From Panacagrimonas perspica (GTDB lineage: Bacteria > Pseudomonadota > Gammaproteobacteria > Nevskiales > Nevskiaceae), in the NCBI RefSeq assembly GCF_004364935.1, contig NZ_SOBT01000008.1:1615534-1679533 (forward strand): a stretch of 64,000 nucleotides of DNA. Direction: 5' to 3'. A program made the translations under genes and the position numbers. A model generated the notes under the pieces. That model saw only the letters and a list, made by a program, of their open reading frames with translations. It was not told where the DNA came from and ran no database searches. Of this stretch, positions 18,155-27,012 are shown piece after piece (the stretch's first letter is position 1; every line of letters starts with the position of its first letter).

Positions 18155-19264
18155 ATGGCGACGACAAAAGACTACGGTCTGGGCGAATACACCTACCCGC
18201 GCGGCTGGTTCATGGTGGCCGAATCGGCCAAGGTCGTGGACAAGCCGCAAGCGGTGCATTTCTTCGGCCAGGAGTTCGCGCTCTATCGCGGCAAGTCCGG
18301 CCGCGTCGTATTGCTGGACGCCTACTGCCCGCACATGGGCACGCACCTGGCGCGCAACACCACCAGCTATGTGGCCCAGGACGGCGCCATCGAGGACGAC
18401 TGCATCCGCTGCCCCTACCACGCCTGGCGCTTCGGCCCGGACGGCAAGTGCAACGAGATCCCGTACTCGAGCGGCCCGATTCCGCCGTCCGCGAAGATCA
18501 AGACCTGGAAGGTGCAGGAATACATGGGCGCCGTGTTCGTCTGGCACGACCCCGAGGGCGGCGAGCCCGACTACGTGCTGCCGGTGGTTCCCGAGTGGAC
18601 CGATCCGGCCTGGGTGTGCGGCAGTTACGACGACCTGGGCGTCGTCAACGTGCATCCGCAGGAAGCCATCGACAACATCACCGACGCCGCGCACTTCGGC
18701 CCGGTGCACGGCTCGCGCACGAAGTTCTTCGAGAACGAGTTCCGCGGCCATCGCGTCGTGCAGCGCATGGGCGGCGGGCATCGCACGCTGATCGCCGAAG
18801 GCGGCCCGATGCTGGTGACCGAGGCCACGTACCATGGCCCGAGCCTGCTGCTGACGCGCATGAGCGGCCTGTACGACTCGTGGATCGTCATCGCGCACAC
18901 GCCGGTGGACGACGGCTCGATCTACGTCTGGCATAACCTGATCGTGAAGTCCCCGACCGGTTCGGCCGTGGCGACGGACGAAGACCGGCTGCACGCGCGC
19001 GGCTACCAGGACATGGCGCTGGCGGCCTTCGCGCAGGACTTCGAGGTGTGGAAGCACAAGCGGCCCAACGTGCAGGGCCTCTACGTGCAGGGTGACGGCG
19101 CGTTCCAGAAACAGCGCAAGTGGTACAGCCAGTTCTACAACCCGCGCACGAAGACGGCGGCGCTGCTGCCGCAGTTCGAAGGCATCCAGGGCGCACGCGG
19201 GCTGGACGCGGCGCCGCAGGAGATGCGGGATACGGGATCGCTGTCGCGGCTCGAAGTCGCTTAG
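18155..19264 (+). CDS. Rieske non-haem iron oxygenase, KshA-like
   Basis: A 369-residue oxygenase. The Rieske 2Fe-2S ligands are C58-x-H60 (YCPHMG) and C86-x2-H89 (RCPYHAW), with an additional nearby C83. The mononuclear iron site is the D177, H180, H185 set in NITDAAHFGPVHG. Overall length and motif spacing resemble KshA, the terminal oxygenase of 3-ketosteroid 9alpha-hydroxylase, which with KstD opens ring B. A KshB-type reductase is not seen nearby. The ATG at 18155 is chosen by alignment to the family. A terminator hairpin follows at 19355. Confidence 0.85.
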   Translation: MATTKDYGLGEYTYPRGWFMVAESAKVVDKPQAVHFFGQEFALYRGKSGRVVLLDAYCPHMGTHLARNTTSYVAQDGAIEDDCIRCPYHAWRFGPDGKCNEIPYSSGPIPPSAKIKTWKVQEYMGAVFVWHDPEGGEPDYVLPVVPEWTDPAWVCGSYDDLGVVNVHPQEAIDNITDAAHFGPVHGSRTKFFENEFRGHRVVQRMGGGHRTLIAEGGPMLVTEATYHGPSLLLTRMSGLYDSWIVIAHTPVDDGSIYVWHNLIVKSPTGSAVATDEDRLHARGYQDMALAAFAQDFEVWKHKRPNVQGLYVQGDGAFQKQRKWYSQFYNPRTKTAALLPQFEGIQGARGLDAAPQEMRDTGSLSRLEVA

Positions 19265-19274
19265 CGACGCCTTC

Positions 19275-19343
19275 GTAGCCCGGACGAAGTCCGGGAGCGT
19301 CTTCCTCGGACCCGCACACAGCCCCGGACTTCGTCCGGACTAC
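19275..19343. repeat. REPIN 5 (ACGAAG-type arms)
   Basis: Paired inverted REP of the GGAC-GAA-GTCC hairpin type. It starts 10 bp after the KshA-like stop and is followed at once by the AAGAAAGGCGC repeat. Confidence 0.88.
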
Positions 19344-19354
19344 GGGCTGGAGAC

Positions 19355-19404
19355 AAGAAAGGCGCAAAGGATCATCCCGAAAATCCTTTGCGCCTTTCTT
19401 TTTT
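19355..19404 (+). terminator. Long hairpin with T-tract after KshA-like gene (also repeat family 2)
   Basis: A perfect 18-bp stem: AAGAAAGGCGCAAAGGAT at 19355-19372 pairs with 19383-19400, across a 10-base loop, followed by TTTT. It looks like a rho-independent terminator for the plus strand. The stem sequence recurs at 62613-62659, so it is also a dispersed repeat. CTTTGCG repeats continue to about 19430. Confidence 0.75.
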
Positions 19405-19461
19405 CCTTTGCGTCCTTTGCGTTCGCCGTTGACGAACAGCGCCGGACGGCAAAACCGCCCG

Positions 19462-19932
19462 TCAGCGCTGCTTCTGCATCGCCTCGCGCAAGGCCAGCGG
19501 AATATTGAAGTCGTAGCTGCGCCGCTCCACCCGCTCGCAGATGCGCCAGCCCGCGGCGGTCCGCACATAGCGATCGTGGTACCAGAACCCGAGGAAGATC
19601 GTGTCCTCGCCGTTGTCGTCGGCGCGCGGCAGCACCATCGGATTGAAGCAGGCCACCTTGCCGCTGGCCTCGTCACCCTGGATCTCGAACGACAGGTTGC
19701 CGATCAGGTGCATGTAGGCCGGGAAATCCTTCAGCGCCTTGCCGAGCCACTCCCGGATTTCCGGGTAATGCGCCGCCATTCCGCCCATCGCCGAGTAGTC
19801 GATCCACGCATCAGGCGTGAACACGTCGTCCAGCCGCTCGAACGCGCGCTCGTCGATGGCATACGCGTAGTCGGTGACGAGCTGTTGCAGCTCCAGCCGG
19901 TCCGCCAGCAGCTCGAGCCGCGAGGCGCTCAC
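19462..19932 (-). CDS. NTF2-fold (SnoaL-like) protein
   Basis: A 156-residue protein of the SnoaL_4/NTF2-like family: helical N-terminus (LELQQLVTDYAYAID), then DVFTPDAWIDYS, a NPMVL strand and a WRICERVERR end. This family includes scytalone-dehydratase-like and bile-acid-dehydratase-like enzymes as well as binding proteins. The GTG start at 19932 overlaps the stop of the ketosteroid isomerase gene by 4 bp, so the two are translationally coupled. Pairing with KSI suggests it acts on a steroid-like substrate, possibly as a dehydratase; this is inference. Confidence 0.8.
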   Translation of the reverse strand: MSASRLELLADRLELQQLVTDYAYAIDERAFERLDDVFTPDAWIDYSAMGGMAAHYPEIREWLGKALKDFPAYMHLIGNLSFEIQGDEASGKVACFNPMVLPRADDNGEDTIFLGFWYHDRYVRTAAGWRICERVERRSYDFNIPLALREAMQKQR

Positions 19933-20327
19933 GACGCGCCCAGCACTTCCATGTCGCTCGGGCCCCAGAACGCGCGCATCGAGCTGAACTTGCCGGCGTC
20001 GTCGAACGTCATCACGTCGATGACGCGGATGACGGCGCGCGCGGTCTTGTCGCCCTGGGGCATGTTGAGTTCCACGTCGAAGGCCATCGCCGCGCTGTTG
20101 CCGTGCGAGCCGCGGATCGGTGCCGCCAGCTTGAGCCTGGCGCCACTCTTGATCGCGTACGCGTAGAACTCGGCGATCGCCTTGCGCCCCGACTTGAGCG
20201 GCGAGCCGACCGGGTCCTCGACCGTCGCGTCGTCGGCGTACAGCGCCACGATGGCGTCGACGTCGACGCGGTTGAAGGCATCGATGTAGGCCTGCATGGC
20301 CTGTTTCATCTGTTGCTGGCTGATCAT
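19929..20327 (-). CDS. Ketosteroid isomerase (delta5-3-ketosteroid isomerase)
   Basis: A 132-residue enzyme that moves the C5-C6 double bond to C4-C5 in 3-ketosteroids. Y14 and D38 fall at exactly the numbering of the Comamonas enzyme (Tyr14 oxyanion donor, Asp38 base). D104 in the VIDVMTF strand occupies the position of the second oxyanion aspartate (Asp99 in Comamonas, Asp103 in Pseudomonas putida). The C-terminus SMRAFWGPSDM is typical. With all three catalytic residues, it is probably active. ATG 20327 gives the family length. It is coupled to the downstream NTF2-fold gene. Confidence 0.88.
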   Translation of the reverse strand: MISQQQMKQAMQAYIDAFNRVDVDAIVALYADDATVEDPVGSPLKSGRKAIAEFYAYAIKSGARLKLAAPIRGSHGNSAAMAFDVELNMPQGDKTARAVIRVIDVMTFDDAGKFSSMRAFWGPSDMEVLGAS

Positions 20328-20463
20328 GTCGGCACGCTCCCGGGGACAGTGCGCCGATGATCCTTGCGCGCGGCCCGCCACCGAATCCTCCGATCAGACG
20401 ACGGGGACGCGCGCACCAGTCCAGGTGCGTCGCCCGGCGAGAGCCAGAAGTCCGCCGCAACCG

Positions 20464-23400
20464 CTAGGTCGCCGCCGTTTCCTGCGGACGGGCGATCGCC
20501 CTCCAGTCCACGCTGGCCGCGACGAACCGGCTTTCCAGACCCTTGAGTTCGAGACTGCGGTCCGGCCCGAACACGAACCGGCCCTCGTGCTCCGTCAACG
20601 CCCGCACGGCGCGGGTCGCCAGGATCTCGCCGGCCGTCGCCAGTGCGCTGACGCGAAACGCGACGATCACGGTCTTGCCGAAGAACTTGTCGCGCTCCTG
20701 GATCGCCTCGCCCACGTGGACGCCCATGCGCACGTGGATCGGCTGCGTCGGTCGCAGCCGGTTGTGGTCGTCGAACGCGTGCTGGATCGCGACCGCACAG
20801 GCCAGCGCCTTGCGCGCCGTCGCGAACGCGATCTGGAAGCCGTCGCCGAGCACTTCGACTTCGTAGCCGTCGTGCTCGGCAATTGCGCTGCGCACGATGC
20901 GGTGATGGTCCTGCATCAGCTGGTGCGCACGCGCATCACCGAGCTGCTCGGTCATGCGCGAGAAGCCTTCCATGTCGGTGAACAGCAAGGTGACCGTGCC
21001 GTCCGCACCGATCGCATGGCTGGCCTCCGGCCGCTGCGCCAGCAGCGAACTCGCCTCGGATTTCTCCTCGCGCAGGCTCGCCCCGGGTACGCCGATGTCG
21101 AATTCCGCGAGCAGCGCGCGCAGCGTCCGCGCATTCGCCGTCTGCTGCGACAGCAGGTCCGGTGCACTGGTCGACACCGGCGCGATGCCGCCGAACATCT
21201 CGACCAGCCGCGACGCCAGGGTCAGGTCTCCGCGCACGTCGGTGAGGCCCGCGACCATCGCGGCCACCGACGTGATCTCGCCGAACGAGATGCGCAGCAG
21301 CGTCGGTACGCTCATGCGGATGTGCGCCGCCGGATCGTGGCCCGGCCCGCTGCGTGCGCGCGCACGCCGGCCCTTCACGCTCAGCGTCCATGTGGCGGGG
21401 TCGCGACCGCGCATCGCGTCGGAGCGATAGCTCAGCTCGTAGGTCACCTCGCCTTCGAAGCCGAAGGCCAGTCGCGGCCGGAACGAGCCAGCCATCATCG
21501 TGAACAGCAGCCACTGCACGAGCGGCCGCGCGAACAGGCGCTCGAGCTTCTCGTCCGGAACATCGCGGATGCGCGCGCCCACGGCGCGGATCACGCGGGC
21601 GCCGATCGCGGCCCGCCACTGGTCGAGGCGATTGCGCAGGCCGAAGCTCCAGCGGCGCAGCGTCGGCAGAAGTCCATGCCGCCGTCCCCTGCGGGCCGCC
21701 GGTGTTTCGCCGGCGCCTGCAAGCGCCTCTTCGGCTGCGGCCTCGTTGCCATTGCGCGCGGCGATCTCCCGGATCCGCGCGCGGAACCAGCGGCGCTGCG
21801 ACAGAGGCGCCACGCCCAGCGGCTCGCAACTGGCCTCGGCCGCCAGGATCAGCTCGCGCCCACGCGCCGGGTCGCCCCGCGCGGGGCGCACCGCCAGCAC
21901 CGCGCCCTGGATGCATTGCGCGTAGTACTCGAACGGACGATCGCGCATCCGCCGTGCATTCTGCGCGGCCAGCTCGGCGAAGCGGGCCGTGTCCTCGTAG
22001 CGCCGCAGCATCAGCGCGCAGCAGGCCAGCCCGAACGCGATCGGCCCGCGCGCGCCCAGGCCCGGCGGACAGAACGCGTAGCGGTTCGCATACGGCAGCA
22101 GCAGGTCGTAGAGCCGCTGCGCGGCGCCGGCGTGTCCGCAGGCCAGCGCGGCGACCGCGAACATCGCCATCGCGTTGAACCAGAGATTGTCCGTGCGCAG
22201 GCTCGAAAACGCGGTGGCGCCGAAACGATCCAGCTCGATGCGCGCCTCGTCGGCACGATCGCCTTCGGCCAGCGACAAGGCCAGCGCCGCACTCCAGCCC
22301 GGGATCGCCGGGTAGCGCACCGCGAAGCCGCGGAACGGCGATTCGAGTTCGGCGCTGCGTCCCTGGAAGAAGCGGATGATCCCCATCTGTCCGCCGTAGA
22401 TCATCGCGGAGTTGCGATCCTCGGCACGCTGGCCGATCTCCAGCGCCGCAGCCGCCGCACGCTCGGCTTCCGCCATGTCGCCGTCGAGCATGCGCTGCAT
22501 CGCGCGCAGCATCAGGCCGTACCAGAGGTGCTGCGCCTCGCGCATCTCGTCGGCGAGTTTCTGGTAGCCGTCGATGCAGGCGTCGAGCGGATCGCGATCG
22601 ACGCAGGTGCTGAAGTCGAAGAAGTGCAGCACGTGCGCGTTGATCACCGCCACGCGACTGCCGGAGGCCTCGCCCAGCGCCAGGCACTCGCGAACGCGGT
22701 CCGCATGCTCGGCGCCGTTGTGCGGACGAACCGCCGCCACGCACTTCACGGCGGCTGCGGTGGCCGCAGCCACCGACGGCCCGAGTCGCGCGCTGTAGGC
22801 AACCGCCTCGTCGGCGACGTCGGTGCAGTACTCCCAGGCCTCGGTGCAGTACAGCTCCAGCGAGATGCGCGCTGCGATGCGCGCACGCAGCTCGGGGTGA
22901 TCGTCGCCTACCGCGCGCCGCGCCTCGCGCAGCAGGCGCAACAGGGTCGGGTCGGCGATCAGGCTGGCCCACCACGAGGCGCCGAAGGACACCGAGCCCA
23001 GCCCCAGCGCGGCACGCGCCTGCTCGGGTCCCAGGCCCGCTCCGCGCGCCTCGTCGGCGACCGCGATGTAGGTCTGGCTGGCGCGCTCCGAGTCGCCGGC
23101 GCAGCGCAGCGCGTCCGCCAGCCGCAGGCGCAGATCGACGCGCCGCGCCGGATCGTCGCGACACAGCGCCGCCGCCTCGATGGCGGTGGTGAAGTGCGTC
23201 ACCGCCTCTTCGTGGGCGAATCGCGCCGACGCCGATTCACCGGCCGCGCGGCTGTAGCGCAACACGCGGTCGGCGGTGTCCGCAGCCAGGCACTGGCGGA
23301 AGTGGTGCGCGAGTTCGATCACCGGGAGCACCGGGCCGCCGCTCGCCTCGAGCGCGTGGCCGACCTTCCGGTGCGCGGCGACGCGTCCGCCTTCGGGCAG

Positions 23401-25257
23401 ATGCCGGTACAGCGTCTCGCGGATCAGCGCGTGCACGAAGCGCCAGGGATCGCCGGCATTCGACGGCCGCTCGATCACGCGCGCCACCACGGCTTCGTCC
23501 AGAAGCGCGAGCAGCGGCGCCATCGCGACACCCGTGACCCGCGCCAGCAGCGCCGCGTCGAACGACCGGCCGATCACCGCGCCGGCTTCGAGCGCACGCA
23601 GGCAGGGCCGCGACAGATTGCTCAGGCGCCGCTCGATGACCGCGCTGACGCCCTCCGGCAAGCCGAACGCATGCGAGTCGGCGTCCTGCACCCACATGCT
23701 GCGGAACTGCAGCACGCCGCGCTCGATCATGTGGCGGAACAGCTCGCCGGCGAAGAACGGATTACCTTCCGACTCCTTCGCCAAGCCCTGCGAGATCGCG
23801 CCGGGCAGCGGACTTCCGGCGAGCACGTCGAGCAGGCGCCGCATGTCGCGCTCGTGCAGGCCGCGCAGCTGCAGCAGTTCGGCGGCCGGCTCGCGCCTCA
23901 GGTTCGTCAGCAGGCCGCTCAGCGCATGGCCGGGTCCGACCTCGGCGATGCGATGGGTACCGATGATCAGCAGCCGCATGCCGGCGAGGTCGCGCACCAG
24001 GGCGCCGAGCAGGGCCAGCGAAGGCCGGTCCGCCCAGTGGAGGTCGTCGAGGACGAGCATCAGCGGCACATCTCGCGCCGCCTCGCGAAGAAAACCGGCG
24101 AAGGCGTCGAACAGGCGGAAGCGCGCGTGTTCGCTGTCCATCGAATCCGGCGGCGTCGCCGCGAGATCCGGCAGCAGATGGCGCAGCTCGGGCAGCATCT
24201 GCACCAGGTCCGGCGCACCGGCGCCCATCTGGGCGCGCAGCGACGCGACATCGCGCGACCGCGCGAGCAGGCGCAGGATCTGGATCCACGGCCAGTAGGC
24301 CGGCGCGCCCTCGCCTTCGTGGCAGCGTCCGCTGAGCACCTGGAAGCCGGCCGCACGCGACTCGCGCGCGAACTCTTCGGTGAGGCGGGTCTTGCCGATG
24401 CCGGGATCGCCGGCCAGCAGGATCAGCCGGCCATGCGCCTTCTGCGCCGCACGCAGGCCCGCTCGCAGCACCGCCAGTTCGCGATCGCGCCCGAAGAAGT
24501 CGGCGGCCGCCTCGTCGGCTTCGGACTGTGCCGCGCGCAGTTCGGCGGCAGGACCGGCGATCCGTGCCAGCTGGCTCGCCAGCGCGCAGACCGTGACGGC
24601 GTCGCCGCCGGCCGGCGCGGATTCCGGTTCGGCGAGCAGACGATCCAGCGTCTCCACCAGCAGCACGCGGCGCGGCTCCGCCTCCACGCGCACGGCGAGG
24701 AATCGCAGCAGTTGCGCCAGCGCACGCACGTCGCCGGCCGCATCGCGGGTGGCCGGAGACGCCAGGCCGGCACCGAAGTCGCCGATCTTGATGCGGCCTT
24801 CGGTTGTCAGCCAGATCGTCGCGGCGTCCAGATCCAGTCCGCAGACTTCGCGCGCATGGGCGTGCGACAGCGCATCGCAGAGCTGGCGTGCCAGTCCCAG
24901 CACGCTGTCGACCGACTGCGGCAACTGGCGCTGCAGCGGCGCGCCGTCGGCGTATTCGCAGACCAGGAACGGGGCATCGTCGTCGCCGGCCGCATCCAGC
25001 AGCGTGAACAGTCCGGGATGATCGCCCAGCCGCGTGGCGGCACGCGTGGCCCTGCGCAGCCATTCCTGCGCGCCGATCTCGGCGGTGAAACGCGTGAGGA
25101 TGACGTCGCGATCCAGGCGCTGGTCACGCACGACGTAGAGGCGGCGCACGTCGCTGGTATCGAGCAGGCGCAGCACGCGATAGCGGCCGCGACCGAGCAG
25201 CACGCCCGGCACCTCGGCGTTCGCATCACCTGCTGCGGGGTCCTGCATCGACACCAT
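20464..25257 (-). CDS. Giant signalling protein: kinase-like, AAA-ATPase, TPR, SCP2-like, class III cyclase
   Basis: A 1,597-residue multidomain protein. About 20-200: Ser/Thr-kinase-like fold with LGRGRYR loop and GDFG, but the VAIK lysine and the HRD motif (here CGLDLDAAT) are lost, so a pseudokinase. About 255-600: AAA_16-type ATPase with Walker A GDPGIGKT (about 283) and Walker B LMLVLDDLHWAD. About 640-1200: helical TPR-like region. About 1250-1370: SCP2-like lipid-binding segment (GEITSVAAMVAGL, VRGDLTLASRL). About 1410-1580: class III nucleotidyl cyclase with metal aspartates in LFTDMEGF and LGDGF. Expected substrate lysine and transition-state asparagine read Glu and Ile, so activity is uncertain. 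ATG 25257 is preferred over an upstream TTG. Cytoplasmic; no TM segments. Confidence 0.88.
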   Translation of the reverse strand: MVSMQDPAAGDANAEVPGVLLGRGRYRVLRLLDTSDVRRLYVVRDQRLDRDVILTRFTAEIGAQEWLRRATRAATRLGDHPGLFTLLDAAGDDDAPFLVCEYADGAPLQRQLPQSVDSVLGLARQLCDALSHAHAREVCGLDLDAATIWLTTEGRIKIGDFGAGLASPATRDAAGDVRALAQLLRFLAVRVEAEPRRVLLVETLDRLLAEPESAPAGGDAVTVCALASQLARIAGPAAELRAAQSEADEAAADFFGRDRELAVLRAGLRAAQKAHGRLILLAGDPGIGKTRLTEEFARESRAAGFQVLSGRCHEGEGAPAYWPWIQILRLLARSRDVASLRAQMGAGAPDLVQMLPELRHLLPDLAATPPDSMDSEHARFRLFDAFAGFLREAARDVPLMLVLDDLHWADRPSLALLGALVRDLAGMRLLIIGTHRIAEVGPGHALSGLLTNLRREPAAELLQLRGLHERDMRRLLDVLAGSPLPGAISQGLAKESEGNPFFAGELFRHMIERGVLQFRSMWVQDADSHAFGLPEGVSAVIERRLSNLSRPCLRALEAGAVIGRSFDAALLARVTGVAMAPLLALLDEAVVARVIERPSNAGDPWRFVHALIRETLYRHLPEGGRVAAHRKVGHALEASGGPVLPVIELAHHFRQCLAADTADRVLRYSRAAGESASARFAHEEAVTHFTTAIEAAALCRDDPARRVDLRLRLADALRCAGDSERASQTYIAVADEARGAGLGPEQARAALGLGSVSFGASWWASLIADPTLLRLLREARRAVGDDHPELRARIAARISLELYCTEAWEYCTDVADEAVAYSARLGPSVAAATAAAVKCVAAVRPHNGAEHADRVRECLALGEASGSRVAVINAHVLHFFDFSTCVDRDPLDACIDGYQKLADEMREAQHLWYGLMLRAMQRMLDGDMAEAERAAAAALEIGQRAEDRNSAMIYGGQMGIIRFFQGRSAELESPFRGFAVRYPAIPGWSAALALSLAEGDRADEARIELDRFGATAFSSLRTDNLWFNAMAMFAVAALACGHAGAAQRLYDLLLPYANRYAFCPPGLGARGPIAFGLACCALMLRRYEDTARFAELAAQNARRMRDRPFEYYAQCIQGAVLAVRPARGDPARGRELILAAEASCEPLGVAPLSQRRWFRARIREIAARNGNEAAAEEALAGAGETPAARRGRRHGLLPTLRRWSFGLRNRLDQWRAAIGARVIRAVGARIRDVPDEKLERLFARPLVQWLLFTMMAGSFRPRLAFGFEGEVTYELSYRSDAMRGRDPATWTLSVKGRRARARSGPGHDPAAHIRMSVPTLLRISFGEITSVAAMVAGLTDVRGDLTLASRLVEMFGGIAPVSTSAPDLLSQQTANARTLRALLAEFDIGVPGASLREEKSEASSLLAQRPEASHAIGADGTVTLLFTDMEGFSRMTEQLGDARAHQLMQDHHRIVRSAIAEHDGYEVEVLGDGFQIAFATARKALACAVAIQHAFDDHNRLRPTQPIHVRMGVHVGEAIQERDKFFGKTVIVAFRVSALATAGEILATRAVRALTEHEGRFVFGPDRSLELKGLESRFVAASVDWRAIARPQETAAT

Positions 25258-25410
25258 CTCGTTCCCCGACTCCGGCCCCTCGCTTCGCAAACCCCCATGG
25301 CCTCGCGAATCCGTCGCGCCGATCCGCTGCCGACCCGTTCTTTTCAGTACCCGGCACCGGCAAAAACACAGCGCAACGTTACCCCAATGCCCCGGCGCGC
25401 GTCGGTGTTT

Positions 25411-26844
25411 TCAGGGCTGTTGCCAGGTGACCGGCTCCAGCGCTTTCTTCAGGAACGGGATCATCGCGTCGGCCTGCTGCCAGCCCCACTGGAAAGCCTG
25501 GTCGAAGTCCTGCGGCGAAGGCAGCAGGTTGACCGGCGACAGGGTCGGCTCGAAGCGCATCAGCCAGTCGAAATACGGCCGCTGGCTCGGCAGCTGGAGC
25601 TGCATGATCTGGGTGACCGGCCACAGCCAGAGATGCTGCGGTTCGAACTGGGGATGGAAGCAGTCGAGCGCCAGGTAGAACGCGTTGCGCGTGCCGATGC
25701 GGCCGCCCTCCACGCCTTCCCACGCGATGCGCGCGGGCACGTTGGCGGCGACGCCGCCGTCGACGAACAGTGCGACCTCGTGCTCCTCGCGCAGCCGCGC
25801 CAGGATCTCGTCGGTGAGGGCGTCGCGTGCGGGCGGCTCGTACTGCAGCACGGCCGGAATGGCGGCCGACAGGCCCACCGCATCGGCCACGCGAATGCCG
25901 CGCGTGCCGACGTCACGGCCCAGCACCAGTGGACGCACGACGTTGGGATTCACGAATGTGCCGAGCATCAGCATGCGTTCGGCGAGCAGCTTCGAGAATC
26001 GCGCGCTGCTGTTCTGGCGCGACAGGAACGTGCGGGCGGCAGCCGGCAGATGGTCGTAGACCCGCTTGCGCACGCCGCCGACGACCGCCTCGTACGGAAT
26101 CTCGAGATCGGACAGGCGCATCGGCGTTCCATCGGGGTGCTGCATCACCTTGTGCATCGCGCGCAAGTGCAGCCGCATCAGGCCCGGCAGCGTGTGCGTC
26201 GCGCCGATGTGCGGCCGTCCGAAGATGCTGCGCAGGCTCAGGGCCTTGGCCCAGGCCATCAGCGCATCGATGTCGAGCTGGCGCGAGCGGGCCAGGAAGG
26301 CGCCGATCAGCGCACCGATGGACGCACCGACGAGATAGTCGGACGAAAGACCTTCGGCGCGCAGCCGCGCCGCCGCACCGATGTAGACGAAACCCGCACC
26401 GCCACCGCCGCCGGCAATCGTCACCAGCGCCTTGCGGCCGACTTCGGCGTCGAGTTCGGCTTCGGAGAAATCCGCGCGGTGATGCGCGAGCAGCCGTGGT
26501 CTGGCATCGGCCAGCGCGGCATCGAGCGGCGACAGCACCGCGGCGCTCTGTGCGAGACGTTCACGCAGCGACTCCTCGCGGTGCAGCGGCCGGTACAGGG
26601 CGCGCAGCACCAGCTCGCGAAAAGGCTCGACGACCGCGGGATCGACATCGATGTCCGGACGGCGCGGGCCACGCAGCGCGGCGCCCGGCGCGAATCGGTA
26701 CAGGCGCGCGAATCCGAGGATGTATCGCAGCCGGCGGAAATGACGTTCCGGCATCAGGTCGGGATGCGCCAGCCACGCGCGCACCAGCGACATTTCCATA
26801 CGCTGCAACTTCAACAGCGTCTTGTTCTTCCCCTGCGCAGCCAT
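25411..26844 (-). CDS. Patatin-like phospholipase (second)
   Basis: A 477-residue patatin-family hydrolase. It contains a glycine-rich loop GGGGGAGF, the nucleophile elbow GASIG, and the dyad aspartate in VDGGVAANVPA. The N-terminal 130 residues are helical, charged and unlike the patatin core, and could be a regulatory or membrane-binding region. No signal peptide. It precedes the giant cyclase gene by 153 bp on the same strand, so a shared transcript is possible. Likely a phospholipase A or acyl hydrolase; the substrate is unknown. Confidence 0.87.
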   Translation of the reverse strand: MAAQGKNKTLLKLQRMEMSLVRAWLAHPDLMPERHFRRLRYILGFARLYRFAPGAALRGPRRPDIDVDPAVVEPFRELVLRALYRPLHREESLRERLAQSAAVLSPLDAALADARPRLLAHHRADFSEAELDAEVGRKALVTIAGGGGGAGFVYIGAAARLRAEGLSSDYLVGASIGALIGAFLARSRQLDIDALMAWAKALSLRSIFGRPHIGATHTLPGLMRLHLRAMHKVMQHPDGTPMRLSDLEIPYEAVVGGVRKRVYDHLPAAARTFLSRQNSSARFSKLLAERMLMLGTFVNPNVVRPLVLGRDVGTRGIRVADAVGLSAAIPAVLQYEPPARDALTDEILARLREEHEVALFVDGGVAANVPARIAWEGVEGGRIGTRNAFYLALDCFHPQFEPQHLWLWPVTQIMQLQLPSQRPYFDWLMRFEPTLSPVNLLPSPQDFDQAFQWGWQQADAMIPFLKKALEPVTWQQP

Positions 26845-27012
26845 CGTCCCCCCGGACCCAGCACCGATTCCGCGATCTCTTTGTCGCGGCATCGTGACGG
26901 CTGGCGATGATACTGCGAGTGCACGAGGAGCAATCGCGTGTGACCCCGTTACACTCCGGCTTCGAAGAATCGGCCGCGCACCAAGTCTGCGTCGGCCCTG
27001 GCGAGGAGGATC

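Noticed and set aside
19265-19461. Insertion sequence remnants near the KshA-like gene
   Set aside because: No transposase reading frame or terminal repeats with target duplication; the region is explained by a REPIN and a hairpin.
20296-26910. A 2,204-residue plus-strand open frame opposite the cyclase and second patatin genes
   Set aside because: Arg/His/Gln-rich translation with no domain, typical of antisense shadow frames in GC-rich DNA; the opposite strand encodes clear domains throughout.
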